In this document: piece after piece, positions 55,105 through 64,000 of the stretch
Position numbering within the stretch: the first letter of the stretch is position 1
How the letters are laid out: the number at the start of each line of letters is the position of its first letter
Assembly: GCF_014837175.1 (NCBI RefSeq)
Contig: NZ_JACYFR010000005.1
Span: 1 to 64,000, forward strand
Direction: 5' to 3'
DNA: 64,000 nucleotides
DNA from: Cellulomonas sp. JH27-2
GTDB taxonomy: Bacteria; Actinomycetota; Actinomycetes; Actinomycetales; Cellulomonadaceae
Translations under genes and position numbers: made by a program
Notes under the pieces: generated by a model
Told to the model about the DNA's origin: nothing
Database searches by the model: none
Seen by the model: only the letters and a program-made list of their open reading frames with translations

Positions 55105-56049
55105 ATGACGACTGCGACCGCGCTGCTGGTCGATCCGGCGGTCGTGCCGTCGGTGCCGTACGCGGGCTGGGGGCGCCGCGTGCTGGCTTCCCTGCTCGAC
55201 GCGGCCGTCCTGAGCGCGGTCGCCTGGCTCAGCACGGGAGCGACGCTCGGCTGGGACGCCGCGATCGTCGTGTGGGGATGGAGCGGGGAGCACCGCTCGT
55301 CCTGGTGGATCGTCGCCGCCTACGTCGGCATGCTCGTCCTGCAGGCCCGCACCGGGAGGACGCCGGGCAAGCAGGTGGCGGGCGTCGTGGTGGTCCGGGA
55401 ACGCGACGGCCGGCCGGTGGGGCTCCTGGGCACCGTCGGGCGCACGCTCGCGCACCTGCTCGACGCGATCCTGTTCATCGGCTACCTGCGCCCGCTCTGG
55501 GATCCGCGCCGGCGGACGTTCGCCGACTCGCTCGTTGGCTCCGTGGCGCTGGTGAGCGCGTCGCGGTGGACGTCGGGCCCCCGGCGCTCCCGCGTCGCCA
55601 CCATCGCCGCGACCGTCGCTGTCGCCGGTGCGCTCACCCTGGTCCTGACGCCTGCCACGGTCAAATCTGCCGGAGCAACCTCCTGCCGCGTGCCCGCGGG
55701 TGTCGAGCTGGACGGGCTCTGGTGGGACGTGGCTCCGGGCGTCGAGACGCGCCTGGGCATCACGCGCACGCGACCCGACGCCCCGGAAGGCACAGTGGTG
55801 TGGAGCACGTCGACCACCGTCCCGGCCGAGGACGGGACGCAGCTCGAGGTGCGCGCGGAGGACGGCCGGGTGGTCGGGAGCGCCACCTTCGACGCCGGCA
55901 CGCTCGCCGACGACTACTCGGGCAGCGAAGAGCTGACGATCCCCACCCTGGGTGGTCCGGTCGACGTCGACGCGCTCCCGGTGTCCGCCCGGCTGGTGCG
56001 ACGGGACGGCACGGTCGTCGAGCTGTGCGCGACGAAGGACCGTGCCTGA
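55105..56049 (+). CDS. RDD-domain membrane protein
   Basis: The product is 314 residues. The N-terminal half is an RDD domain: GWGRRVLASLLDAAVL, then three or four membrane helices with GRTPGKQVAGVVVV (the RDD family core) and RRRTFADSLVG. A further helix (about 165-185) precedes a 125-residue beta-rich C-terminal part, probably outside the cell, with two Cys (SCRVP, ELCATK). Function unknown. CAGGAT lies 6 nt before the ATG. Confidence 0.8.
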   Translation: MTTATALLVDPAVVPSVPYAGWGRRVLASLLDAAVLSAVAWLSTGATLGWDAAIVVWGWSGEHRSSWWIVAAYVGMLVLQARTGRTPGKQVAGVVVVRERDGRPVGLLGTVGRTLAHLLDAILFIGYLRPLWDPRRRTFADSLVGSVALVSASRWTSGPRRSRVATIAATVAVAGALTLVLTPATVKSAGATSCRVPAGVELDGLWWDVAPGVETRLGITRTRPDAPEGTVVWSTSTTVPAEDGTQLEVRAEDGRVVGSATFDAGTLADDYSGSEELTIPTLGGPVDVDALPVSARLVRRDGTVVELCATKDRA

Positions 56050-56084
56050 CGCAGCCGGTGACGCTCCCCGGCGGTGCGTCGCGC

Positions 56085-56449
56085 TCAGCCCGCGGCGATG
56101 ATCGAGCAGATGTTGCCCGCCGGGTCGGTGAACCACGCGATGAGCGGGCCGTCGTTCCTGGCCACGTAGTCGTCGTCCGTCGTGTCGCCGTACTTCTCGA
56201 ACGGGACGCCGCGCTCGCGCAGCGCCGCGACCGTGCCCGGTACGTCGTCGACCGCGAAGTTGAGCACGGTGTACGACGCCGGCTGGTGCGCGGGACCCTT
56301 GGGGTACCCAGCACGTCCTTGCCGCTCAGGTGCAGCCAGAGCATGCCGTGGTCCACGCTCACGTCGAGGCCGAGGGTCTCGCCGTAGAACGCCTGCGCGG
56401 CGGGGACGTCGTCGGTCGAGAACCCGCTGAACGCGTTGCTGAGATCCAT
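56085..56449 (-). pseudogene. frameshifted VOC (glyoxalase-like) protein gene
   Basis: The first part reads MDLSNAFSGFSTDDVPAAQA from ATG 56449 to about GKDVLG at 56310; the second part continues one frame over as YPKGPAHQPASY, then VLNFAVDDVPGT, to the stop at 56085. One base is missing near 56307-56308: restoring it gives a 121-residue VOC protein, the usual length, with a contiguous DVL-x-YPK joint. Either the gene is recently inactivated or the base is a sequencing error. Glyoxalase/dioxygenase-type relatives bind metals, but the substrate is unknown. Confidence 0.85.
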
Positions 56450-56465
56450 GCTGTGCTCCGGTTCG

Positions 56466-57710
56466 TCAGGCGTGCCCCACCGCTGCGGGGTCCGCGTCGT
56501 CGCGGGACAGGCCCGCACCCTCGGTGACCTCGAGGGCCTGACGCGCGATGGCCAGCTCCTCGTTCGTCGGCACGACGAGGACCGTCGTGCGGCTCCAGTC
56601 CGCGGAGATGATCGTCGGCGCCTTCTTGCGCCCGGCGTTGCGCTCGGGGTCGAGCGCGATGCCGAGGCCTTCGAGCCCTGCGCAGGCGGCGGCACGGACC
56701 TCGTCGTCGTTCTCGCCCACGCCCGCGGTGAATACGAGCACGTCGAGCCGGCCCAGCACCGCCAGGTACGCCCCGATGTACTTCTTGAGCCGGTGCGCGT
56801 AGACCTCGAGCGCCACGCGGGCGTCCTCGTCACCGTCGGCGACGAGCTGGTGGATCGCGCGCAGGTCGTTCTCCCCGGCCAGGCCCTTGAGGCCCGAGCG
56901 GCGGTTGAGCAGGTCGTCGACGTCGTCGACGCTCATGCCCGCGTTGCGTTGCAGGTGGATGAGCACCGCGGGGTCGAGGTCGCCCGACCGGGTGCCCATC
57001 ACGAGGCCCTCGAGCGGCGTCATGCCCATCGACGTGTCGACCGCCTTGCCGCCCAGCACGGCAGACGCCGACGCGCCGTTGCCCAGGTGCAGCACGATCG
57101 TCGCGAGGTCCTCCACGTGCCGGTCCAGCACGCGTGCCGCCTCGTGCGCGACGAAGTGGTGCGACGTGCCGTGGAACCCGTAGCGCCGCACGCCGTGCTC
57201 GCGCGCGACGTCGCGGTCGATCGCGTACGTCGCCGAGGCCGGGGGCAGGCCGTGGAAGAACGCCGTGTCGAACACGACGACGTGAGGGACGTCCGGGAGG
57301 AGCTCGCGCGCGACGCGGATGCCGGTCACGTTGGCGGGGTTGTGCAGGGGAGCCAGCGGCGAGAGCGCGTCGATCTGCGCGACGACGTCGTCGTCCACGA
57401 GCACGGGCGTGGAGAAGACCGACCCGCCGTGGACGACGCGGTGCCCGACGGCGACGACACCGGCCGACGTGAGGTCGGGGCCGACCTCCTCGAACAGTCC
57501 CAGCACGGCGCGAAGGCCCTCGCCGTGGTCGCCGATCGGCTGCTCCCGCTCCACGGTCGTGTCGCCGGACGTGTGCTTCAGCGTCGCGGAGTCCTCGCCG
57601 ATCCGCTCGACGATCCCGGAGGCGACGGCGGTCCCCACGACGGGGTCGACCAGCTGGTACTTGATCGACGACGACCCGGAGTTGACGACCAGGACGGTGG
57701 CGGTGCTCAT
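56466..57710 (-). CDS. ackA: acetate kinase
   Basis: AckA converts acetyl-phosphate and ADP to acetate and ATP. The 414-residue ASKHA-fold kinase has VVNSGSSSIK (8-17), GHRVVHGG, DTAFFHGLPP, HGTSHHFV and the GNGASASA and GVGEND blocks. Its ATG overlaps the pta stop by 4 nt (ATGA), so pta-ackA is one translational unit. Confidence 0.97.
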   Translation of the reverse strand: MSTATVLVVNSGSSSIKYQLVDPVVGTAVASGIVERIGEDSATLKHTSGDTTVEREQPIGDHGEGLRAVLGLFEEVGPDLTSAGVVAVGHRVVHGGSVFSTPVLVDDDVVAQIDALSPLAPLHNPANVTGIRVARELLPDVPHVVVFDTAFFHGLPPASATYAIDRDVAREHGVRRYGFHGTSHHFVAHEAARVLDRHVEDLATIVLHLGNGASASAVLGGKAVDTSMGMTPLEGLVMGTRSGDLDPAVLIHLQRNAGMSVDDVDDLLNRRSGLKGLAGENDLRAIHQLVADGDEDARVALEVYAHRLKKYIGAYLAVLGRLDVLVFTAGVGENDDEVRAAACAGLEGLGIALDPERNAGRKKAPTIISADWSRTTVLVVPTNEELAIARQALEVTEGAGLSRDDADPAAVGHA

Positions 57711-59791
57711 CGGGTCTCCTGCGTGGTGTCGGACGCGGCCTGCGCCTGGATGGCGGTGATCGCGACGGTGTTGACGATGTCCTGCACGAGCGCGCCGCGC
57801 GACAGGTCGTTGACGGGCATCCGCAGGCCCTGCAGCACCGGCCCGATGGCGACGGCGCCCGCCGAGCGCTGGACGGCCTTGTAGGTGTTGTTGCCGGTGT
57901 TGAGGTCGGGGAAGACGAAGACGGTCGCGCGACCGGCCACGGCGGAGTCCGGCAGCTTGGTCTTCGCGACCGACGCGTCGACGGCCGCGTCGTACTGGAT
58001 CGGGCCCTCGATCGACAGGTCGGGTCGGCGCTCGCGGACCAGCGCGGTCGCGGCGCGCACCTTCTCCACGTCCGCCCCCGTGCCGGACTCGCCCGTGGAG
58101 TAGGACAGCATCGCGATGCGCGGCTCGATGCCGAACTGCACCGCGGTCTGCGCGGAGGAGATGGCGATGTCGGCGAGCTGCTCGGCGCTCGGGTCGGGGA
58201 TGACGGCACAGTCGGCGTAGACCAGGACGCGGTCCTCGAGGCACATGAGGAAGCAGCTCGACACGCTGTTGACGCCGGGACTCGTCTTGATGATCTCGAA
58301 CGACGGCTTGATGGTGTGCGCGGTGGTGTGTGCCGCCCCCGACACCATGCCGTCCGCGAGCCCGAGCTTGACCATCAGCGTGCCGAAGTACGACACCGAC
58401 GGGACGATCTCGCGGGCCCGCTCGACGGTCATGCCCTTCGCGGCGCGCAGCTGCGCGTACTGCTCCGCGAACCGGGTCACCCACTGCTCGTCGTGCGGGT
58501 CGATCACGTCGGCGTCGTCGAGCGACAGCCCCAGCTCGGTGGAGCGCGTGCGGATCGCGGTCTCGTCGCCCAGCAGCGTCAGGCGCGCGACCCCGCGCTG
58601 CAGCAGCGTGGACGCGGCCCGCAGGATGCGGTCGTCGTCGCCCTCCGGAAGGACGATGTGCTTGCGGTCGGCGCGAGCCCGGTCCAGGAGCTCGTACTCG
58701 AACATGAGCGGCGTGACGACCTCGGGCCGGGCCACGTCGAGTGCCGCGAGCAGGGCGGGGCCGTCGATGTGCTGCTCGAACGTCGCCAGCGCGGTGTCGA
58801 CCTTGCGCTGCGAGTCGGCCGTCAGACGTCCGCGTGTGGAGGCCGCCGCGCTCGCGGAGCGGAACGAGCCGAGCGTCGTCGCGATGATCGGCAGGCGGCT
58901 GCCCAGCCCCTCGATGAGACGCGCGATGGTGGGAGCCGGGCGGAAGCCGCCGTTGAGGATGATGCCCGCCAGGTTGGGGAAGCCCTCGGCCTGGTGGGCG
59001 AGCAGCAGGCCCAGCAGCACGTCGGACCGGTCGCCCGGGGTGATCAGGACGGCGCCGTCGGCGAGCCGGTCCAGCAGGTGCTCGATGGACATGGCGCCGA
59101 CGAGCACGTCGAGCACCTCGCGTGCGAGCAGCTGCTCGTCGCCGGAGATGAGCTCGCCGCCCACGGAGTCCATGAGCTGGCGGACGGTCGGCGCCGTGAG
59201 CAGGGGTTCCTCCGGGAGGGCCCACGCCGGGATGTCCGCGCTGGTCAGCGCCGCGCGGACGGCGTCGAGCGAGCCGGGGGCCGTGCGGTTCGCGACGACC
59301 GCGGTGACCTGGGCGTGGTTCGCGTGCAGCTCGGCCACCGCGACGGACGCGGCCTGCGCGACGCCGTCGGGCGTGCGGCCGCGCCCGTTGACGACGAGCA
59401 CGACCGGCGCGCCCAGGTTGGCGGCGATGCGCGCGTTGTAGGCCAGCTCGGTGGGGCTGGCGACGTCCGTGTAGTCGGTGCCGACCACGACGACGGCGTC
59501 GCACCGGTTCGCGACCTCGTGATAGCGCGTCACGATGCGCGACAGCGCCGCCTCCGGGTCCGGGAGCAGCTCCTCATAGGTCACCCCGATGCACTCGTCG
59601 TACTCCAGGTCGACGCCGTCGTGCTCGAGCAGGAGCTCGAGGACGAAGTCCTTCGTCTCGGTCGAGCGCGCCACGGGGCGGAACACCCCCACGCGCTGCA
59701 CGGTGCGGCTCAGGAGGTCGACCAGACCCAGTGCGACGACGGACTTGCCGGTGTCACCCTCGGGTGAGGCGACGTAGATGCTGCGGGCCAC
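57707..59791 (-). CDS. pta: phosphate acetyltransferase
   Basis: Pta interconverts acetyl-CoA and acetyl-phosphate. The 694-residue long form has an N-terminal P-loop-like domain (YVASPEGDTGKSVVALGLVD), a central DRTGG domain and the C-terminal PTA_PTB catalytic domain (about 365-690, KHIVLPEGDDDRILRAA, MVSGAAHTTAHTI, FPDLNTGNN). The GTG start has no hairpin of its own upstream; the xfp terminator sits 59 nt before it, so pta probably has its own promoter. Confidence 0.96.
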   Translation of the reverse strand: MARSIYVASPEGDTGKSVVALGLVDLLSRTVQRVGVFRPVARSTETKDFVLELLLEHDGVDLEYDECIGVTYEELLPDPEAALSRIVTRYHEVANRCDAVVVVGTDYTDVASPTELAYNARIAANLGAPVVLVVNGRGRTPDGVAQAASVAVAELHANHAQVTAVVANRTAPGSLDAVRAALTSADIPAWALPEEPLLTAPTVRQLMDSVGGELISGDEQLLAREVLDVLVGAMSIEHLLDRLADGAVLITPGDRSDVLLGLLLAHQAEGFPNLAGIILNGGFRPAPTIARLIEGLGSRLPIIATTLGSFRSASAAASTRGRLTADSQRKVDTALATFEQHIDGPALLAALDVARPEVVTPLMFEYELLDRARADRKHIVLPEGDDDRILRAASTLLQRGVARLTLLGDETAIRTRSTELGLSLDDADVIDPHDEQWVTRFAEQYAQLRAAKGMTVERAREIVPSVSYFGTLMVKLGLADGMVSGAAHTTAHTIKPSFEIIKTSPGVNSVSSCFLMCLEDRVLVYADCAVIPDPSAEQLADIAISSAQTAVQFGIEPRIAMLSYSTGESGTGADVEKVRAATALVRERRPDLSIEGPIQYDAAVDASVAKTKLPDSAVAGRATVFVFPDLNTGNNTYKAVQRSAGAVAIGPVLQGLRMPVNDLSRGALVQDIVNTVAITAIQAQAASDTTQETR

Positions 59792-59850
59792 GGTGGGGCT
59801 TCTCCTGTGCTGGTCGAGCGGGGGTGGTGCTCGTGCTGGTGCGGTTCGTG

Positions 59851-59885
59851 AGCCGGGGAGGGCCCGGTGCGGGCCCTCCCCGGCT
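59851..59885 (-). terminator. terminator after xfp
   Basis: A perfect 15-bp stem AGCCGGGGAGGGCCC / GGGCCCTCCCCGGCT with a 5-nt loop starts 7 nt downstream of the xfp stop. It is the strongest hairpin in the window and separates xfp from pta-ackA. Confidence 0.9.
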
Positions 59886-59892
59886 GGTTCAG

Positions 59893-62370
59893 CTACTCGT
59901 TGTCACCGCCGGTCGAGAGCGTCGCCTCGACCTGGCTGCTGTCCGCCGCGTCCTGCGCGTCGGGCCACACCCAGTCGCGCACCTCGGGCAGGTCGTCGCC
60001 GTGCTCGCGGGTGTACTGGCGGGCCGTGATGCGCGCGTCCTGCATCTTCTGGCGCAGGTTGGCCTGGGTGGTGGCCAGGTGCGGCACGTTGTCGATGACG
60101 TCGATGACCAGGCGGTAGCGGTCCAGGTCGTTGAGCATCACCATGTCGAACGGCGTCGTCGTCGTCCCCTCCTCCTTGTACCCGCGCACGTGGATGTTCT
60201 TGTGCCCGTTGCGGCGGTACGTGAGGCGGTGGATGAGCCATGGGTAGCCGTGGTAAGCGAAGATCACCGGCCGGTCCGCCGTGAACAGGCCGTCGAACTC
60301 CTTGTCCGACAGACCGTGCGGGTGCTCCCGCTCGTCCTGCAGACGCATGAGGTCGACGACGTTGATCACGCGGACCTTGAGGTCCGGGATCTCGCGGCGC
60401 AGGATGTCGGCCGCGGCCAGCACCTCGAGCGTCGGGACGTCGCCGGCTGCGCCGAGCACCACGTCGGGCGCCTCGCCGGCGACCTCGGTGCCCGCCCACT
60501 CCCAGATGCCCAGGCCGCGCGTGCAGTGCGCGACGGCCTGGTCCATGGTCAGGAAGTTGGGGGCCGGCTGCTTGCCGCTGACGACGACGTTGACGTACTG
60601 CCGGCTGCGCAGGCAGTGGTCGTACGTCGACAGCAGGGTGTTCGCGTCCGGCGGCAGGTACACCCGCACGACGGACGCCTTCTTGTTGACCACGTGGTCG
60701 ATGAACCCGGGGTCCTGGTGGCTGAACCCGTTGTGGTCCTGGCGCCAGACGTGGCTGGAGAGCAGGTAGTTGAGGCTCGCGATGGGCCGGCGCCACGGGA
60801 TCTCGTCGGTCACCTTGAGCCACTTGGCGTGCTGGTTGAACATCGAGTCGATGATGTGGATGAACGCCTCGTAGCAGTTGAACAGCCCGTGGCGGCCCGT
60901 CATGAGGTAACCCTCGAGCCATCCCTGGCACTGGTGCTCCGAGAGCATCTCCATCACGCGGCCCGCGCGGGCCAGGTGCTCGTCGACCTCCTCGCCGTAG
61001 AACTGCGCGTTCCACTGCTTGTCGGTGACCTCGAAGACGGACTGGAGCCTGTTCGACGCGGTCTCGTCAGGCCCGAAGATCCGGAAGTTGTCCGGGTTCT
61101 GCCGGATGACGTCCGTGAGCCAGTTCCCCAGGATGCGCGGAGCCTCCGCGAACGAGCCGCCCGGCGTGGGGACGTCGACGGCGTAGTCGCGGAAGTCGGG
61201 CAGGCGCAGGTCCTTGAGCAGCAGGCCCCCGTTCGCGTGCGGGTTGGCGCTCATCCGCAGGTCGCCCTCCGGGGCGAGCGCGGTGATGTCGGCGGAGACC
61301 TTGCCGTCCTCGTCGAACAGCTCGTCGGGCCGGTAGGACGACAACCAGTCCTCGAGCACCTTGAGGTGTTCCGGGGTGTCCCGGGCGTTGGCCAGCGGCA
61401 CCTGGTGGGCGCGCCACGATCCGGTCGTCTTCTTGCCGTCGATGTAGTCCGGCCCGGTCCAGCCCTTGGGCGTGCGGAACACGATCATGGGCCAGCGCGG
61501 ACGCTGCTCGTTGCCGTCAGCCGCCGAGCGCTTGATCTCCGCGATCTCGTCCAGGACCTCGTCGAGCAGCGTCGCGAACCGGCGGTGCACGTCCAGGTGG
61601 GACTCGTCGTCGAAACCGGCGACGAACATGTGCGGCTTGTGGCCGTAGCCCCGCATCAGGGAGTCGAGCTCGTCGTCCTCGATGCGGTCCAGGACCGTCG
61701 GGTTGGCGATCTTGTACCCGTTGAGGTGCAGGATCGGCAGGACGACGCCGTCCTGGTTGGGGTTGACGAACTTGTTGGAGTGCCAGCTGGTGGCGAGCGG
61801 GCCCGTCTCCGCCTCGCCGTCGCCGACGATGGCGGCCACGAGCAGATCCTTGTTGTCGAACGCGGCGCCGTACGCGTGGCTCAGCGCGTAGCCGAGCTCG
61901 CCACCCTCGTGGATGGACCCCGGCGTCTCCGGCGCCACGTGGCTGGGGATGCCGCCCGGGAAGGAGAACTGGCGGAACAGGCGGCGCAGGCCCTCCGCGT
62001 CCGGCGTCATGTCCGGGTACACCTCGGTGTACGTCCCGTCGAGGTACGCGTCCGCCACCAGGCCGGGTCCGCCGTGGCCCGGACCGATGATGTAGATCGT
62101 CGACTGCTGGCGCGCGGCGATGGCGCGGTTGAGGTGCGCGTACAGGAAGTTGAGGCCCGTCGTGGTGCCCCAGTGGCCCAGCAGACGGGGCTTGACGTGG
62201 TCACGCGTCAGGGGTTCCCGCAGCAGCGGGTTGTCCAGGAGGTAGATCTGGCCCACCGACAGGTAGTTCGACGCGCGCCACCACTTGTCGATCCTGGCCA
62301 GGGTCTCGTCGTCGATCTGACCGCCGCTGCCAGTCCGCCAGGCGGTGGGCTCGGTCGTCGTCGTGCTCAT
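59893..62370 (-). CDS. xfp: phosphoketolase
   Basis: Xfp splits xylulose-5-phosphate or fructose-6-phosphate with phosphate into acetyl-phosphate plus glyceraldehyde-3-phosphate or erythrose-4-phosphate. The 825-residue TPP enzyme has GPGHGGPG near residue 70, the TPP/Mg motif [19 protein letters not shown] and later [13 protein letters not shown], all family hallmarks. Start ATG 62370 follows GGGGAG; a longer frame upstream is not conserved. The next genes downstream, pta and ackA, turn its acetyl-phosphate into acetyl-CoA or ATP plus acetate. Confidence 0.96.
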   Translation of the reverse strand: MSTTTTEPTAWRTGSGGQIDDETLARIDKWWRASNYLSVGQIYLLDNPLLREPLTRDHVKPRLLGHWGTTTGLNFLYAHLNRAIAARQQSTIYIIGPGHGGPGLVADAYLDGTYTEVYPDMTPDAEGLRRLFRQFSFPGGIPSHVAPETPGSIHEGGELGYALSHAYGAAFDNKDLLVAAIVGDGEAETGPLATSWHSNKFVNPNQDGVVLPILHLNGYKIANPTVLDRIEDDELDSLMRGYGHKPHMFVAGFDDESHLDVHRRFATLLDEVLDEIAEIKRSAADGNEQRPRWPMIVFRTPKGWTGPDYIDGKKTTGSWRAHQVPLANARDTPEHLKVLEDWLSSYRPDELFDEDGKVSADITALAPEGDLRMSANPHANGGLLLKDLRLPDFRDYAVDVPTPGGSFAEAPRILGNWLTDVIRQNPDNFRIFGPDETASNRLQSVFEVTDKQWNAQFYGEEVDEHLARAGRVMEMLSEHQCQGWLEGYLMTGRHGLFNCYEAFIHIIDSMFNQHAKWLKVTDEIPWRRPIASLNYLLSSHVWRQDHNGFSHQDPGFIDHVVNKKASVVRVYLPPDANTLLSTYDHCLRSRQYVNVVVSGKQPAPNFLTMDQAVAHCTRGLGIWEWAGTEVAGEAPDVVLGAAGDVPTLEVLAAADILRREIPDLKVRVINVVDLMRLQDEREHPHGLSDKEFDGLFTADRPVIFAYHGYPWLIHRLTYRRNGHKNIHVRGYKEEGTTTTPFDMVMLNDLDRYRLVIDVIDNVPHLATTQANLRQKMQDARITARQYTREHGDDLPEVRDWVWPDAQDAADSSQVEATLSTGGDNE

Positions 62371-62531
62371 GCGTGCTCCCCGTCGTCGGCCGCCAGGGGT
62401 TGTGCCTGACGGTTCGGTTACACCCTCCTGCGCGCCCGCCAAGGTCGACCGGGACCTCGGTCCCCGACGAGCCGCGGCACGTCATGGCACGCACCGTCCA
62501 TACAACCGCACATTCGCCTGCGGCGCAGCGG

Positions 62532-62554
62532 GCGTCGCGCATCTCACGCGACGC
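62532..62554. promoter_or_regulatory. palindrome between xfp and the SURF1 gene
   Basis: GCGTCGCG-CATCTCA-CGCGACGC is a perfect 8-bp inverted repeat with a 7-nt centre, midway in the 281-bp divergent region 62371-62651. A transcription-factor site is likely; no regulator is encoded next to it. Confidence 0.45.
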
Positions 62555-62651
62555 GGGCAGTCGAGCCTCTGCGCAGGTCATCTGTGTTTTCGACGACCGT
62601 CGCGACGGACCCACCGATCCGGACCGGACCGTCGACGGGTTACCGTGGAAC

Positions 62652-63584
62652 GTGCCCGATCCCGCGACCGTGACGCCGCCGACCGGCGACCCCGCCGCGC
62701 CCGGTCGCGGCGAGGGCGCGTCGACGGGCTTCGAGCCGCCGGTCGCACGACCGGACGAGCGTGGCCTCCCGTCCGATCCGCCGTCGGACCCGTGGGGCGT
62801 CGCGCCCCGGCGTCCGCCGACGACGATGCTGCGGGCCGCCGTGCGGCCGCGCATGATCGTGCTGCTCGTCGTCCTGCTGGGAGCCGCCTACGTCTGCGGC
62901 AGGCTCGGCGCGTGGCAGCTCGACCGGGCCCAGATCCGGGGAGCCGGCGCCGAGGCGAAGCACGTCGCCGCGCAGATGGCCGCCCCCGCCGTGCCGATCG
63001 ACGAGGTGCTCGCACCCCAGACGTCGTTCCGTGGTGACGCCGTGGGGCGCAAGGTGAGCGCGGTGGGGACGTACGACGCCGACGGGCAGCTGCTGGTGCC
63101 GGACCGCGCGCTCGACGACCGCACCGGCTACCTGATCCTGACGCCGCTGCGGACCGCCGACGGCGTCCTGCCCGTGGTCCGCGCCTGGATCCCGACGCCG
63201 GACCTCGCCTCCGCCCCTCCGCCGGGGACCGTCACCGTCACGGGCTACCTGCAGGCGTCCGAGCAGGCGGGCAGCGGCATCGGCGACGGGCGGACGGACG
63301 CGATCAGCTCGGCCGAGCTGATCGGCACCTGGGGTGGGCCCATCTGGACCGGGTACCTGGTCCTGGCGTCGTCGGACCCGCCGCAGCCCGTGGACCTGGC
63401 CCTGCTGGGGCTGCCGCGCGCCCCCGGCCAGGGGCTCAACATCCAGAACCTCGCCTACGCCGCGCAGTGGTGGATCTTCGGCTCCTTCGCCGTGCTCCTG
63501 TGGCTGCGGCTGGTGCGCGACGAGGCACGCGGCGACTCCGACGACGACACGGATGACCGTGAGGCGGCACCCTCCGCAGGCTGA
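62652..63584 (+). CDS. SURF1-family cytochrome oxidase assembly protein
   Basis: This 310-residue protein has the SURF1 plan: a Pro-rich cytoplasmic N-terminus (1-60), a membrane helix (about 68-84), a large outside domain with LGAWQLDRAQ, DRTGYLILTPL and NIQNLAYAAQWW, and a second helix near the C-terminus (about 267-285, WWIFGSFAVLLWLRL). SURF1 proteins help haem-a insertion in cytochrome oxidase. The GTG at 62652 is the first start inside the frame's conserved composition; TACCGT lies 5 nt upstream. Confidence 0.85.
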   Translation: MPDPATVTPPTGDPAAPGRGEGASTGFEPPVARPDERGLPSDPPSDPWGVAPRRPPTTMLRAAVRPRMIVLLVVLLGAAYVCGRLGAWQLDRAQIRGAGAEAKHVAAQMAAPAVPIDEVLAPQTSFRGDAVGRKVSAVGTYDADGQLLVPDRALDDRTGYLILTPLRTADGVLPVVRAWIPTPDLASAPPPGTVTVTGYLQASEQAGSGIGDGRTDAISSAELIGTWGGPIWTGYLVLASSDPPQPVDLALLGLPRAPGQGLNIQNLAYAAQWWIFGSFAVLLWLRLVRDEARGDSDDDTDDREAAPSAG

Positions 63585-63591
63585 GGGCTGA

Positions 63592-64000
63592 TCAGCGTTC
63601 GGGCGGGCGGCGCCGCAGCTGTTTGACGCTGCGACGCCGTTGCTCGTCGGCCTTGCGGCGCTCGCGGGACGCGCGGCTCGGGCGGGCGGCGCGTCGCGGG
63701 GGCCCCGGGGGAGCAAGGGCCTCGTCGAGCAGTGCCGTGATGCGAGCGACCGCGGCCTCGCGGTTGCGCAGCTGCGAGCGGTGCTCGGAGGCGGCGACGG
63801 TGAGGATCTCGTCGTGCAGCCGATGGGCCAGTCGCACGACGGCGCGCTCACGCTGGGCCTCGCTCGCCCAGGCGATGCCGTCCAGGTCCACGGACAGCTC
63901 CACGCGGGAGTCGGTCGTGTTCACGCCCTGCCCTCCCGGTCCGCTCGAGCGCGAGAAGCGCCACGCGAGGGCGTCGTCGGGCACGACGACACCCCCGCGC
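63592..64000 (-). CDS. arfB: ArfB-type peptidyl-tRNA hydrolase (5' end beyond window)
   Basis: The protein resembles release-factor-like ribosome rescue factors. It has the GGQ motif in RSSGPGGQGVNTTDSRVEL and a C-terminal basic tail (SRERRKADEQRRRSVKQLRR) that enters the mRNA channel. The visible reading continues in frame to the window edge past the GTG at 63984 (preceding residues read GVVV, the usual strand before PDDAL), so the true start lies beyond position 64000. ArfB frees stalled ribosomes by hydrolysing peptidyl-tRNA. It converges with the SURF1 gene. Confidence 0.92.
   Translation of the reverse strand, partial: RGGVVVPDDALAWRFSRSSGPGGQGVNTTDSRVELSVDLDGIAWASEAQRERAVVRLAHRLHDEILTVAASEHRSQLRNREAAVARITALLDEALAPPGPPRRAARPSRASRERRKADEQRRRSVKQLRRRPPER

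Noticed and set aside
59731-62409. An 892-codon plus-strand open frame opposite xfp
   Set aside because: Antisense shadow of the phosphoketolase gene; it is Val/Arg/His-rich, has no domain pattern, and the minus-strand product is a clear Xfp.

Overview
The window is typical chromosome from a high-GC actinobacterium, most likely a Cellulomonas-like member of the Micrococcales. The reasons are the very high G+C third positions, the many GTG starts, WhiB and BldM regulators, an IdeR/DmdR-type iron box, GuaB3, a phosphoketolase, and the gene order glmM-def / coaA / glmS-acpS / nnr-alr-tsaE-tsaB-rimI. The species call is inference. Apart from a possible transposase tail at the extreme left edge I see no phage, integron, CRISPR array, rRNA or tRNA.

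Layout. 1-7.9 kb: an IS110-like transposase tail, an alpha/beta hydrolase, a ROK kinase, truA, small proteins, an ABC-F ATPase, an AraC-HTH/DinB-like fusion and a divergent lysE/lysG exporter-regulator pair. 7.9-15.7 kb: rplM-rpsI behind a long leader, then cell-wall and cofactor genes (glmM, def, a lipoprotein, coaA, glmS, a MazG-like hydrolase, acpS). 15.7-18.4 kb: a divergent SDR/XRE-MmyB pair and an F420-type oxidoreductase. 18.4-26.9 kb: a translationally coupled run nnr, P-loop kinase, alr, tsaE, tsaB, rimI, sulfurtransferase, then tsaD (t6A pathway). 26.9-38.0 kb: a YbdK-like ligase, a methyltransferase, CIRCE-controlled groES without groEL, a whiD/whiB3-type gene, a MerR regulator, a bldM-type regulator, guaB, an HTH-MurA fusion with two palindromic operators, a DEDDh exonuclease and guaB3.

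38.0-43.3 kb is a carbohydrate locus: a GT4 gene on the minus strand faces a four-gene coupled operon of GT4, a toroid-like protein, a GH130-family enzyme and a cupin. 43.3-47.4 kb is a siderophore/haem-type ABC importer (binding lipoprotein, two FecCD permeases, ATPase) under an iron box. 47.6-53.3 kb is a self-contained fructose PTS operon: DeoR regulator, 1-phosphofructokinase, EIIA, EIIBC, HPr and enzyme I. 53.4-64 kb holds a succinate-semialdehyde dehydrogenase, an RDD membrane protein, a frameshifted VOC gene, ackA-pta, xfp, SURF1 and the 3' part of arfB.

How it fits together: sugar uptake (fructose PTS) and the phosphoketolase-Pta-AckA route give an acetyl-phosphate/acetate branch. glmM, glmS, alr and the MurA-like fusion serve or sense peptidoglycan precursor supply. 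The groES/whiD/bldM/guaB block resembles the Streptomyces neighbourhood around whiD and bldM. Many genes show a TANNNT-like hexamer 6-7 nt before the start codon and no Shine-Dalgarno sequence, which suggests frequent leaderless transcripts. The most interesting items are the HTH-MurA fusion with its operators and the GT4/GH130/cupin operon.
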